Source: VBOC01 sp964512655 (GTDB taxonomy: Bacteria; Bacteroidota; Ignavibacteria; UBA10030; SZUA-254). Taken from it: DNA of 64,000 nt. The notes beneath the pieces are model-generated. The model ran no database searches. It was not told the DNA's origin and saw only the letters and a program-made list of their open reading frames with translations. The stretch is taken from the NCBI GenBank assembly GCA_964512655.1, contig CAZEJT010000003.1:1-64000 (forward strand). The letters run 5' to 3'. The translations under genes were made by a program, and so were the position numbers. How positions within the stretch are numbered: the stretch's first letter is position 1; the number at the start of each line of letters is the position of its first letter. Below, in pieces: positions 1-8,613 of this stretch.

Positions 1-916
<916 letters not shown>

Positions 917-1047
917 AATTGATCAATACTCATTTACAAACGTTGAGCCTGATCTGATCTCACCCCTCTCCCTGCTTCGTGAGAAGAGAAAGAAAAGGGA
1001 TGGGTTGTTGAAGCTCTGCTAAGGCTGACTTAGAGCTATGCACTATA

Positions 1048-1060
1048 TTTTCAAAGAACA
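1048..1060 (-). promoter_or_regulatory. boxA-like antitermination element in the rRNA leader
   Basis: Read on the minus strand this is TGTTCTTTGAAAA, close to the boxA consensus TGCTCTTTAACA, about 130 bases before the 16S 5' end. In rRNA leaders boxA recruits NusB/NusE and protects the transcript from premature termination. It lies just after a terminator-like hairpin. Confidence 0.7.
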
Positions 1061-1065
1061 CTTGA

Positions 1066-1099
1066 GAAAAAAATCCCGATCCAGTAGGTATTGCGGGAT
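1066..1099 (-). terminator. Terminator-like hairpin in the rRNA leader
   Basis: On the minus strand ATCCCG (1099-1094) pairs with CGGGAT (1078-1073) across a loop of 15 bases and is followed directly by a run of seven T (to about 1066). It has the shape of a weak intrinsic terminator or attenuator. It lies between the rrn promoter and boxA, so transcripts from that promoter must cross it before reaching 16S. Confidence 0.5.
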
Positions 1100-1121
1100 C
1101 GGAATCACTCAGCGAGGACTT

Positions 1122-1150
1122 AATATACTGATTTCCCTGATAGTTGTCAA
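1122..1150 (-). promoter_or_regulatory. Sigma70-type rRNA operon promoter
   Basis: On the minus strand TTGACA (1150-1145), a 17-base spacer and TATATT (1127-1122) form a near-consensus promoter. The predicted start is near 1115, followed by a GC-rich discriminator (GTCCTCGC). It faces the 16S gene, giving a leader of about 200 bases. Confidence 0.8.
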
Positions 1151-1174
1151 GAAATTTACATGGCTTTTTCAAAT

Positions 1175-1207
1175 AAAAAAAGAGGCTGTTTTCGCGTGAA
1201 AAGGCCC
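1175..1207 (-). terminator. Intrinsic terminator of the dehydrogenase/YceI/porin operon
   Basis: On the minus strand, 18 bases after the stop codon of the YceI-like gene, GGGC-c-TTTTC and GAAAA-ca-GCCT form an imperfect stem with a short ACGC loop, followed by a T run (1181-1175). It separates the upstream protein operon from the rRNA promoter in the same direction. Confidence 0.6.
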
Positions 1208-1225
1208 TTTTTATGTTTGCTCTGA

Positions 1226-1861
1226 CTAGGGGGAATCGCGTGTGGCCACGAGGTCGAAATTGACCGTAAGCTTGTCGTCTGCCTTGATCAGGCCGAACAA
1301 TGCGGTTGGCGGAGTGATCCCAAATGTGTGCATCCTGAGGAGCTTCGACCCTGTGACCCTGAACCGGGTCGGGGAGAGGGCCCTGATTTTGATGTTCATC
1401 TTGATCGACTTCGTCACGCCTGCGATTGTCAAATCCCCAATCGAAGAAATCGTGCTCACCGAATCTACGCCTTCCGAATCCGCCATCATGCCGGCATGCG
1501 AGAGCGAGTACCTGATCACCGGAAAGCTGTCGGGTTTCATCGCGTCGTACATGTCTCCGTTCATCGGCTTGCTCCCGCAATCGAGAGTCCTCACGAGTAT
1601 GGAAATCCGGACTTCGCTCGTTTCCCGTTCGGAATCCGGCACCGCCTGGTTCGGATCTGCATCGCGGTGAAACATTGCAATGCCGTCGACGAAGCGAGTC
1701 TTGCATGTGAAATCGCCCGTGGTAGCCGACCCATCCAGCCAGAGGGTGCTGCCGGGCTCCAGCTTGTAGGTCTCGATAGGGGACAGCTGGCACAACGACG
1801 CGGTACTGTGCACTCCAACCATCATGCACAGTACCGCGATCCTGACATCCCCTCGACTCAT
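1226..1861 (-). CDS. YceI-like secreted protein (second copy)
   Basis: A 211-residue protein with an N-terminal hydrophobic segment and a short mature start after 'STASLCQ', compatible with Sec export. The body has features of the YceI beta-barrel family: an opening 'LEPGSTLWLDGSATTGDF', a central 'DAMKPDSFPVIRYSL' and a closing 'KADDKLTVNFDLVA'. YceI proteins are periplasmic lipocalin-like barrels that bind isoprenoid lipids; the ligand here is unknown. The start at 1861 is chosen because AAAGGG precedes it and longer versions would overlap the porin gene. It is the last gene of a four-gene minus-strand operon, 40 bases after the porin. A paralogue lies on the other side of the porin, so the pair probably works with it. 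Confidence 0.75.
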   Translation of the reverse strand: MSRGDVRIAVLCMMVGVHSTASLCQLSPIETYKLEPGSTLWLDGSATTGDFTCKTRFVDGIAMFHRDADPNQAVPDSERETSEVRISILVRTLDCGSKPMNGDMYDAMKPDSFPVIRYSLSHAGMMADSEGVDSVSTISSIGDLTIAGVTKSIKMNIKIRALSPTRFRVTGSKLLRMHTFGITPPTALFGLIKADDKLTVNFDLVATRDSP

Positions 1862-1901
1862 GAACCCTTTCGCACGCTCATGAAGCACTCTCCGCCTGCC
1901 A

Positions 1902-3236
1902 TCAGAATGCCACCTGCAGCTGAAGGCGGGCCTCGATGACAGTCTGGCGTTCGACAACCACTTTATTCGGCGGCCCGGCGAGCGTCACCTGATCGGGCTG
2001 CTGGAGGAGCGGATACGTACCCAGGTTTGGCTCCGTTATGACGGGCTCGTTGATGAAGACCGGGAGCTCGGCGGTGAGCTTCACCCGGTTCCCCTCGACG
2101 TAGTACGAAATGCTTGTCGTAATTTCCTGAATCAGTTTTGGATCGACGATCTGGTAGAACTTTCCGGTATTATCCCTCACCGCGAAATTCTCATCGGGCC
2201 GGAGAACCGAATACCGGAGGGCGATCTCATACGGGTTGGTGAAGTATCCCGCCTGAGCGCGCCCGCCAAGGAGCGAGAGGCTCCCATAGCCGTTCTTGAA
2301 TGAGCCGTAGTTTATTTCTCCTTCCGCGGAAATCCCCTTCTCGCGCCCGCATATCCGCGCTGCCCCGTCGGCGCCGACCTGCCAGAACTCGCTCTTCAGC
2401 AGAGGAGACTTTCCGATGTAGGGATTCCAGTTGCTGTTGAGGAGGAGGGACTTGTCTTCGAGCTTCACATTGAGCGCGGTGGAATGTCCCACCTTCGAAT
2501 CCTTTGTATAGAGCCCGTTCAGGAAGAGCGAGTAACCGCTCGTAGCGCCAAGCATGCTTTGCTGTACGCTGAAGAGGTCCTCATCCAGGTCTTCATTGAC
2601 CCCGATCCGGGCAACGACCATCGGGAAGCCGAGGTCGAGAGGAATATACCTAATCGGCACATCGCGGCCGCCGCCGGTGAACACTCCCACCGTCGATGTC
2701 AGCGGTCCCGAATGTCCGTGAAGCGCAAGCCCGACATCACGGCCAAGTTTGAATCCCGAGAACTGGACGGACAGGTCGGTGAATTGGAGAAGTCCTTCAT
2801 CGGTGAGGTTTTCGCGGCCATACGGTACTTTGAACTGCCCTGCCCTGAGGCGCCATGACTTTGTGATCGGTATGTCGGCGCTCAGGTCAAGCAGCGAGAG
2901 ATCGACGCCGGGTGACGGCGCCTTCACTTCTTCTTCGCCTCCGAGCGCGATCTGGAAATCGAAGTCGATATTCTTGTACGTCGCCTTCGCGCCAAATCTC
3001 GCCTGCTTGAGGTACAGATAGACGCGGGTATTATCCCTCACGTGATCCGTGAGATTCTGCAGAAATCCGAGCGTCTGCAACCTGCCGAAAAAGGCGAGTG
3101 AGCCGCCCGTATCGGCAGCCGCTTTCGAGCGGCTTTCTTCCTGGGAGAATGCGGGGCCGCCCGAGAGGATCACAACCGCGGAGACGAGCGCTGCAATCAG
3201 GAGAAACCACCTGTTGTATCGCATAATCGTTGCCAT
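1902..3236 (-). CDS. Outer-membrane porin, phosphate-selective (OprP/OprO)-like
   Basis: A 444-residue protein with a signal peptide (residues 1-31, ending PAFSQ) followed by alternating strands typical of a 16-stranded porin. The segment 'LRAGQFKVPYGRENLTDEG' near residues 133-151 resembles the OprO/OprP 'GQFK.P' signature, and the protein ends in 'QLQVAF' with the C-terminal Phe needed for barrel insertion. OprP-like porins pass anions across the outer membrane, but substrate choice cannot be read from sequence. AAGGAAAGG directly precedes the start. It is third in the dehydrogenase-YceI-porin-YceI operon, flanked by two YceI-like genes at 26 and 40 bases. Confidence 0.75.
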   Translation of the reverse strand: MATIMRYNRWFLLIAALVSAVVILSGGPAFSQEESRSKAAADTGGSLAFFGRLQTLGFLQNLTDHVRDNTRVYLYLKQARFGAKATYKNIDFDFQIALGGEEEVKAPSPGVDLSLLDLSADIPITKSWRLRAGQFKVPYGRENLTDEGLLQFTDLSVQFSGFKLGRDVGLALHGHSGPLTSTVGVFTGGGRDVPIRYIPLDLGFPMVVARIGVNEDLDEDLFSVQQSMLGATSGYSLFLNGLYTKDSKVGHSTALNVKLEDKSLLLNSNWNPYIGKSPLLKSEFWQVGADGAARICGREKGISAEGEINYGSFKNGYGSLSLLGGRAQAGYFTNPYEIALRYSVLRPDENFAVRDNTGKFYQIVDPKLIQEITTSISYYVEGNRVKLTAELPVFINEPVITEPNLGTYPLLQQPDQVTLAGPPNKVVVERQTVIEARLQLQVAF

Positions 3237-3262
3237 CCTTTCCTTGAGTGTCTGATGACTGT

Positions 3263-3874
3263 TTAGTGTGATCGTAATCTCACGTCAAAACTGATGATGA
3301 CCTTGTCGTCGGTCTTCAGAAGTCCGAGCATCATCGAGGGGGGCTCGATCCCGAAATCTGTCATCAGTAGATCCCTCCGGCCCCTCACGTGAACGGTGCT
3401 GTCCCGGTCCCTCGTCAAAACCAGAGGAAGCTCGATGACCTTTTCCTTTCCGCCGACAGAGAGGATCCCAGACGTCAACAATGTCAGAGTGTCGGCCCGC
3501 GATCCGGCAACGATTGTGTCGCCCGTGAGGCGATAGAGGATGTTCGGATGGTCGTCCGCCCCGAGCGCGTCATACATCTTGTCGTCCAGCTTGGCGTTTC
3601 CCGAATGCATCTCTTTGACGGGTATCGTCAACTCCGCCTGCCTGAAGAACCTCGCCCCGCCCGACGGCCTCCACCCGAGGAGGGCTGAATCGGCCATGAT
3701 CGAGCCGGTCACCACTGATGCTGTGGCGCTGTATTCGTGCATGGTTGAATTGCCGTCGAGCCGCAATGTGGTGCCGGCCTGTATGCTAATCGGCACCGCG
3801 TTCCCGGGCTGAGCCGTCAAACGGCCGGCGAGGAGGATGAGAAGCAGCATGAGTGAAAAACTTCGCTTACGCAT
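3263..3874 (-). CDS. YceI-like secreted protein (first copy)
   Basis: A 203-residue protein with a clear signal peptide (MRKRSFSLMLLLILLAG, cleavage near LTAQ). The mature part has the YceI-like pattern 'IQAGTTLRLDGNSTMHEYSA', 'DALGADDHPNILYRL' and terminal 'LLKTDDKVIISFDVRL', matching the paralogue downstream of the porin. The start at 3874 is preferred over the one six codons upstream because AAAGGAGGG lies eight bases before it. Likely a periplasmic lipid- or small-molecule-binding barrel. It follows the alcohol dehydrogenase by 21 bases in one operon. Confidence 0.78.
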   Translation of the reverse strand: MRKRSFSLMLLLILLAGRLTAQPGNAVPISIQAGTTLRLDGNSTMHEYSATASVVTGSIMADSALLGWRPSGGARFFRQAELTIPVKEMHSGNAKLDDKMYDALGADDHPNILYRLTGDTIVAGSRADTLTLLTSGILSVGGKEKVIELPLVLTRDRDSTVHVRGRRDLLMTDFGIEPPSMMLGLLKTDDKVIISFDVRLRSH

Positions 3875-3895
3875 GATCGGCCCTCCTTTCATTCA

Positions 3896-4936
3896 TTAGT
3901 TGGCAAGAATAACTTTGAGCGCCTTCTCCCGAGCGGCGTTTCCGAAGACGTCGTAGGCCTTCATGATTTCGCCCAGTCTGAACCGGTGCGTTACGAGTTT
4001 TTCCGGATGCAGTTTGCCCGATTGGGCCAGTTTCAACAGCATCGGCGTGGTCTCCGTGTCCACGAGCCTCGTGGTGATCGTGAGATTGCTTGCCCAGAGT
4101 TTTTCAAGATGGAGCTCGACGCTCTTTCCGTGGACGCCGACGTTTGCGATGTGTCCTCCCGGCTTCACGATCGACTCGCAGAGTTCGAATGTGTTGGGGA
4201 CCCCGACCGCCTCAATCGCCACATCCACCCCTTTTCGTCCCGTAATGTTCATCACCTGCTCGACCGCCGTGCCGCCGGCGCTTTTGACCGTCTTCGTCGC
4301 ACCCAGGGCGGTCGACACCCTCAGCCGGTTGTCGTCGATGTCGATCATGATGATCTCGGCAGGCGAATAGAACTGCGCCGTCACGAGGCACGCCAGGCCG
4401 ACGGGTCCGGCCCCTACAATCGCGACGCTGTCTCCCGGCTTTATCCGTCCGTTCAGAACCCCGCACTCGAATCCTGTCGGAAAAATGTCGCTCAGCATGG
4501 CAAGTGCGGCTTCATCCACATCGTGGGGGACGTGGTAGAGGCTTGTATCGGCGAACGGGATCCTGACATACTCTGCCTGAGTCCCGTCGATCGTGTGCCC
4601 GAGAATCCATCCGCCCCCGTTCTCGCAGTGAGAGTACATTCCTTTCTTGCATGCACCGCACTTCCCGCACGAGGTGATGCAGGAGATCAGGACTTTGTCT
4701 CCCGGCCGGAATGCCGTGACGCCGGCGCCAACCTCCTCGATGAACCCCACTCCTTCATGACCGAGAATTCGTCCTTCGGTCACCTCGGGAACGTCGCCTT
4801 TGAGGATATGGAGGTCGGTCCCGCAGATTGTCGTTTTCGATATCCGGACGACCGCATCGGTGGGTTGAAGGACGAGGGGTTTCGGCTTTTCTTCCCAGGA
4901 TATCTTTCCCGGTCCATGGTACACAAGGGCTTTCAT
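3896..4936 (-). CDS. Zinc-dependent alcohol dehydrogenase
   Basis: A 346-residue medium-chain dehydrogenase. Visible are the catalytic-zinc site (Cys38 in 'TICGTD', then 'GHEGVG'), the four-Cys structural zinc loop CGKCGACKKGMYSHC, and the NAD(P)-binding 'GAGPVG' before 'IDIDDNR', where the Asp suggests NAD preference. The family oxidises primary or secondary alcohols or polyols to carbonyls in the cytoplasm; the substrate is not predictable here. The start at 4936 gives the family-typical 'MKALVYHGPG' and has GGAAAGG upstream. It heads a four-gene operon with two YceI-like genes and a porin. A Crp/Fnr-type palindrome lies about 290 bases upstream, beside a Crp/Fnr gene. Confidence 0.88.
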   Translation of the reverse strand: MKALVYHGPGKISWEEKPKPLVLQPTDAVVRISKTTICGTDLHILKGDVPEVTEGRILGHEGVGFIEEVGAGVTAFRPGDKVLISCITSCGKCGACKKGMYSHCENGGGWILGHTIDGTQAEYVRIPFADTSLYHVPHDVDEAALAMLSDIFPTGFECGVLNGRIKPGDSVAIVGAGPVGLACLVTAQFYSPAEIIMIDIDDNRLRVSTALGATKTVKSAGGTAVEQVMNITGRKGVDVAIEAVGVPNTFELCESIVKPGGHIANVGVHGKSVELHLEKLWASNLTITTRLVDTETTPMLLKLAQSGKLHPEKLVTHRFRLGEIMKAYDVFGNAAREKALKVILAN

Positions 4937-5228
4937 GTGCATCGCCTTTCCAGACATGCAAGTGAGTGCTTCAATGATTGTATCTGCCAGCGGGGGGCGC
5001 GAAAATAGCGGTCGCTCTCCATCACACGGATGAGAACGCGAAGATCTCCCCTCAACGTGTTGAGGCCGGGGCGTCCGGATACCGGCGGCCCCGCTCTCTT
5101 GCCGCTTCGACCGCGCCCGCCGATCCTACGCATCTTGATCATCTTTTCCACCTGGCCTTATTCGATTCTTGATCTCACTATGAAGATATTGCACGGCCGG
5201 GCGGGATACCATGAGCGCGCTTAGGCTA
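4937..5228. other. Long non-coding leader upstream of the dehydrogenase operon
   Basis: There is no convincing gene here. A minus-strand frame of about 69 codons (5142-4933) exists and its stop overlaps the dehydrogenase start as ATGA, but its final codons are unlike those of the real genes. No consensus promoter was recognised between the palindrome at 5229-5250 and the start codon. Confidence 0.5.
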
Positions 5229-5250
5229 AAACATGATTCTCGTCATGTTT
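5229..5250. promoter_or_regulatory. Palindromic Crp/Fnr-type operator candidate
   Basis: AAACATGA, six spacer bases, TCATGTTT: a perfect 8-base inverted repeat with the TGA-N6-TCA core seen in Crp/Fnr-family sites. It lies between the dehydrogenase operon and the 3' end of a Crp/Fnr-family gene, so it is a natural candidate site for that regulator. This is inferred from pattern and position only. Confidence 0.5.
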
Positions 5251-5351
5251 GGGCCCGCACCTGGCGAAACGGAAGCCTGGGACGTAGACCGGGAAGAGAG
5301 GGTGAGATTGTTGGAGGGAAAACGAAACCGAGGGAGCCGCGGGGCGCCTCG

Positions 5352-5382
5352 GCGCAAGGAGGGGAAGATCCCCCCCTTGCGC
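5352..5382 (-). terminator. GC-rich stem-loop after the Crp/Fnr gene
   Basis: GCGCAAGGAGGGG and CCCCCCCTTGCGC pair over 12 of 13 positions around a five-base loop (AAGAT), starting two bases after the Crp/Fnr stop codon. There is no T run on the minus strand, so it may act as an RNA-stabilising 3' end or need a factor. It is the natural end of the seven-gene minus-strand run starting at 12393. Confidence 0.6.
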
Positions 5383-5384
5383 GG

Positions 5385-6095
5385 CTAATCGTACACGCCG
5401 ATGATTTTCAAAAGCGCTTGTTCATTGAGGATCTTAATTCTTTTCTTGTCAAGCTCTATAATTTTCCTTGCTCTCAACTCGTAGAGAAGGCGGATGATGG
5501 TTTCTGTGGCTGTTCCCACGATATTTGCGAGGTCTTCACGGGTAAGCGACCCCTTGATCGTCATCCCGTCGTCCTCCAGTCCGTAGAAGCGTCGGAGCAT
5601 CATGAGCGATTCGGCGAGCCGGGCACGAACGGGTTTCCGCGCGAGCGAGAACTCCCTCTCTTCGGCGCTTGACAGGTCGTGGCAGAGCAATTGCATCACC
5701 TGCAGATTTAAGGAAGCGCTCTCCGCCAGGAGCGAAAGAAAGGCCGCCTTCGGGATGAAACAAATCGTCGCGTCCTCGAGAACCGCGGCGGATGCGGAGT
5801 AGGGCTCGCCGCTGATCAGCGCACGATACCCCACGACATCCCCTTCCTTCGCCAGCCGAACGATCTGCTCCTTGCCGGCGGCGTCGGTCTTGTACAGCTT
5901 GATTTTCCCGCGGTTGATGCAGTACAGCCCCGCCGGGAAGCCGCCCTCCTGAAACAGAACCTGTCCAGCCCGGTAAAAATTGCAGCCTTTGTGGAGGGAA
6001 AGCTTTTCAAGTTCATCCGGCTTCAACCTATCGAACACCGACTCGATGCGTGCCAGACACGTTTCACAATGCGGTATTTCGAGAGACTTGCCCAT
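5385..6095 (-). CDS. Crp/Fnr-family transcriptional regulator
   Basis: A 236-residue protein with an N-terminal cyclic-nucleotide-binding-like barrel (about residues 20-130) and a C-terminal winged helix ('TREDLANIVGTATETIIRLL' near 187-206). Cysteines at 10, 13, 38, 59 and 112 are notable. The first pair and the last (in 'TICFIP') sit where E. coli FNR has iron-sulfur ligands (C20, C23, C122), but there is no third Cys close to the pair, so oxygen sensing is only possible. The recognition helix has 'ETIIR' where FNR has 'ETISR', one residue changed. The start at 6095 is ATG; a TTG precedes it by one codon. It is the last gene of a long minus-strand run and lies beside a palindrome with Crp-type spacing. 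Confidence 0.88.
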   Translation of the reverse strand: MGKSLEIPHCETCLARIESVFDRLKPDELEKLSLHKGCNFYRAGQVLFQEGGFPAGLYCINRGKIKLYKTDAAGKEQIVRLAKEGDVVGYRALISGEPYSASAAVLEDATICFIPKAAFLSLLAESASLNLQVMQLLCHDLSSAEEREFSLARKPVRARLAESLMMLRRFYGLEDDGMTIKGSLTREDLANIVGTATETIIRLLYELRARKIIELDKKRIKILNEQALLKIIGVYD

Positions 6096-6135
6096 CAACC
6101 CGTCCGCCGCCCGGTTGTCAACAGCCGTCCCTTTC

Positions 6136-7302
6136 TCAACGGGCTAGCTCTCTTTCGAGTGTTCTGTACACTTCCACGAGCGGGATCTTCTTCTCCAGCG
6201 CAATCCGCCTGCATTCCTCGTACTCCGGGATAGCCTTATCCTTGCCGTCCAACGAAATGACCTTGACGCGGACGTCCCCGAGCGAAGTGGAGAGGCTGCG
6301 GGAGGTCCTTGCAAGTTTCCGGCGCCCGACGGGATGGATGCGCACACCGATCGTCGTGGTCTGAGAAAAGATGACACCCAGGATTTCATCCAGCCTCGAT
6401 CGTTCCGAGAGCACAGAAAGGAGAATGCCCGGTCTCCCCTTCTTCATGATGACCGGCACGAGGTAAGCATCGTTTGCGCCGTGGGCGAGCAATTGTTCGA
6501 TCACGAAAGGATAGATTTCCGGATTCATGTCGTCGATGTTCGTTTCCACGACGAGCAGATCATCCTGGGCCGCTTCCGGCTTTACATCCCCTATCATGAC
6601 GCGGAGAAGATTTGGAATCTCAGCGATTTCGCGCGTGCCTGCCCCATACCCGATCGCCTCTATAATAAGCCGCTCGCTCGAAAGGACCCCGGAAGACATC
6701 GCTTTCACGATCGCCGCCCCTGTCGGAGTGGTAAGCTCGTAGGGAATGTCTGTGAGCACCGTGGGATAGCCTCTGAGAATCTCCAGTGCCGCCGGCCCCG
6801 GAATCGGAAGCTTGCCGTGTTCAGTCTGGGCAAATCCGCCGCTTCCGAGCTTGACCGGCGAGGTGTACACCGCCTCGATCCCGAACTTATCGAGACAGAT
6901 CGCGGCGCCTACGATATCGACGATCGAGTCGAGCGCTCCCACTTCATGAAAGTGGACTTTCTCAATCGGGGTCTTGTGAATCTTCGCCTCCGCGGTCGCG
7001 ACCTCGTGGAAGATCTTCGCGGCATTCGCCTTAACCGTGCCGGAGAGAGTGCTCCGTTCGATGATGCCCAGAATCTCGTTCAGATGGCGATGCTTTTCGC
7101 CGGACGCCGAGATGATCACCTCGATCTTGACGGCGGTGATGCCGTTCCTCTGAAGATGGGATCCTTCGAGTTCGACGCCGGGGAGGTTGAGCTTCGCGAT
7201 TTCTTCCGAAAGCTCATCGAGCGGAAGCCCCGCGCTCACGAACGCCGCAAGCGTCATGTCGCCGCTGATTCCCGCCACCGTGTCGAGGTATGCTACTTTC
7301 AC
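6136..7302 (-). CDS. larC: LarC-type nickel insertion protein
   Basis: A 388-residue protein of the LarC/DUF111 family: it begins 'MKVAYLDTVAGISGDM', has 'EKVHFHEVGALDSIVDIVG' near 115-133 and 'ETNIDDMNPE' near 255-264, all family signatures. LarC inserts nickel into the pyridinium dithiocarboxylate mononucleotide cofactor used by lactate racemase and related epimerases, consuming CTP. The LarB and LarE partners and any LarA target are absent from this window. The gene lies between waaA (30 bases) and the Crp/Fnr gene (40 bases), so it is probably co-transcribed with unrelated functions. Confidence 0.9.
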   Translation of the reverse strand: MKVAYLDTVAGISGDMTLAAFVSAGLPLDELSEEIAKLNLPGVELEGSHLQRNGITAVKIEVIISASGEKHRHLNEILGIIERSTLSGTVKANAAKIFHEVATAEAKIHKTPIEKVHFHEVGALDSIVDIVGAAICLDKFGIEAVYTSPVKLGSGGFAQTEHGKLPIPGPAALEILRGYPTVLTDIPYELTTPTGAAIVKAMSSGVLSSERLIIEAIGYGAGTREIAEIPNLLRVMIGDVKPEAAQDDLLVVETNIDDMNPEIYPFVIEQLLAHGANDAYLVPVIMKKGRPGILLSVLSERSRLDEILGVIFSQTTTIGVRIHPVGRRKLARTSRSLSTSLGDVRVKVISLDGKDKAIPEYEECRRIALEKKIPLVEVYRTLERELAR

Positions 7303-7332
7303 GCCCGTACTTTCATCACATTCTTGCCGAAT

Positions 7333-8607
7333 CTACAAAACTTTCTCAAGATAGGAAAGGAACCTTCCCGTCGCGCCGGTATTCCGGCACACGAATGCCA
7401 GCGCTTTGGCGCCCGCCTCGGCTCTCCTGGGCTCATCGTCGAGGAGCAGCCGGAGCTGTTCGTGGAGCTGATCCTGATTCTCTCCCACAAACGCCGCACG
7501 GTCCTCGATCAGCCCCGCCGCCTCCTGAGAGTTCCGGTACGACGGTCCGAAGAGAATCGGTACCCCGTACGCGGCGGGCTCCAGGACGTTATGAACTCCC
7601 CCGCTGAAACTCCCGCCGACATACGCCACGCTGGCGTACCGGTAGAGTGTCATGAGAATTCCTACGACGTCGATCAGGATGAGCTTTTCGTTCCGGTATT
7701 CGCTCAGGTTTGAAAACCTGATCGAGGGTATGTGGCCGTTCAGTTCATAGTCGATCCGCTCAAGCGTTTCTAGCGTCGGTTCGTGGGGAACAAGCACTAC
7801 CAGAAACTCAGGATGATTTTCGAACAGCCGCAGACAGGCGGGTATCAAGACATCTTCATCCGCCTTCCAGCTGCTTCCGATGACAAGGACTTTTTTCCCC
7901 GCCAGGATCCTGGGCTCCACCACATGCCTGGTGCGCGACTCTGCGCTCCGGATCCAGACCTGATCATACCTCGTGTCTCCGATGACGTCGATAACCGGAT
8001 GGGTAAGGCCGAACGTCTCAAACGTCGCCTTGTCTTCGGGAGAAACCGTGAGGATGTAGTCCAGCGCATTATAGATTTCACGATGGAACTGTTTGAGGAG
8101 CGGCATCCTCCGAGCGGAATTGCTCCGCAGCGTAGCGTTGGCAATCAACGTCGGCACCCCGGCTTTCCTCAGAGCCCAGAGATGGTTCGGCCAGACGTCG
8201 TAACGCACGATGACCGCCGCCGAGGGCCGGACGAGTTCGATGAACCTGCGGGCGTTGCCGGCCGAGTCGAACGGGATGTAGGTGATGATGCTGGGGAGCT
8301 TGTACGTCCGCGAGTGTTCGTAGCCGGAGGGAGAAAAGAAGGTGGCGATAATCTCAATATCAGGATGGCGTTTCTTCAGCTCGGCGATGATCGGCTTCGC
8401 CTGCTCAAATTCTCCCATGGAAGAAGAGTGGAACCAGATCCGCTTGCTGTCCGGGTTCAGCCGCTGCACCTGCGTTTCGAGACGGTCCAGCAGCCGGATG
8501 CGGCCCCGCAGGCCCCGTGCGGCTTTCTTGTCAAGCAATCCGAGCGCGCGGAAAAAAATCCAGCCGAGGGGTACGATCACGCTTTGGTAGAGGAATCGCC
8601 AAAGCAT
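7333..8607 (-). CDS. waaA: 3-deoxy-D-manno-octulosonic acid (Kdo) transferase
   Basis: A 424-residue GT30 glycosyltransferase. An N-terminal hydrophobic anchor (residues 5-24) is followed by 'IWFHSSSMGEFEQAKPII' with the expected catalytic Glu66, and a C-terminal domain with 'VLVIGSSWKADE' and 'YVGGSFSGGVHNVLEPAAYG'. WaaA adds Kdo from CMP-Kdo to lipid A precursor at the cytoplasmic face of the inner membrane. This is direct evidence that the organism makes LPS. It starts six bases after the MOSC gene and is followed by larC. Confidence 0.93.
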   Translation of the reverse strand: MLWRFLYQSVIVPLGWIFFRALGLLDKKAARGLRGRIRLLDRLETQVQRLNPDSKRIWFHSSSMGEFEQAKPIIAELKKRHPDIEIIATFFSPSGYEHSRTYKLPSIITYIPFDSAGNARRFIELVRPSAAVIVRYDVWPNHLWALRKAGVPTLIANATLRSNSARRMPLLKQFHREIYNALDYILTVSPEDKATFETFGLTHPVIDVIGDTRYDQVWIRSAESRTRHVVEPRILAGKKVLVIGSSWKADEDVLIPACLRLFENHPEFLVVLVPHEPTLETLERIDYELNGHIPSIRFSNLSEYRNEKLILIDVVGILMTLYRYASVAYVGGSFSGGVHNVLEPAAYGVPILFGPSYRNSQEAAGLIEDRAAFVGENQDQLHEQLRLLLDDEPRRAEAGAKALAFVCRNTGATGRFLSYLEKVL

Positions 8608-8613
8608 GTGGGA

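Noticed and set aside
960..1829. Minus-strand frame of 289 codons running through the rrn promoter region
   Set aside because: It is out of frame with the YceI-like gene, lacks any domain, and runs across a terminator, a promoter and an rRNA leader.
4933..5142. Arg-rich minus-strand frame of about 69 codons with a possible ribosome site, its stop overlapping the dehydrogenase start (ATGA)
   Set aside because: The later codons (ATA, CAA, TCA, AGG, CGA, ACA) are unlike the GC-ending codons of neighbouring genes and the peptide has no recognisable fold. The dehydrogenase has its own GGAAAGG site.
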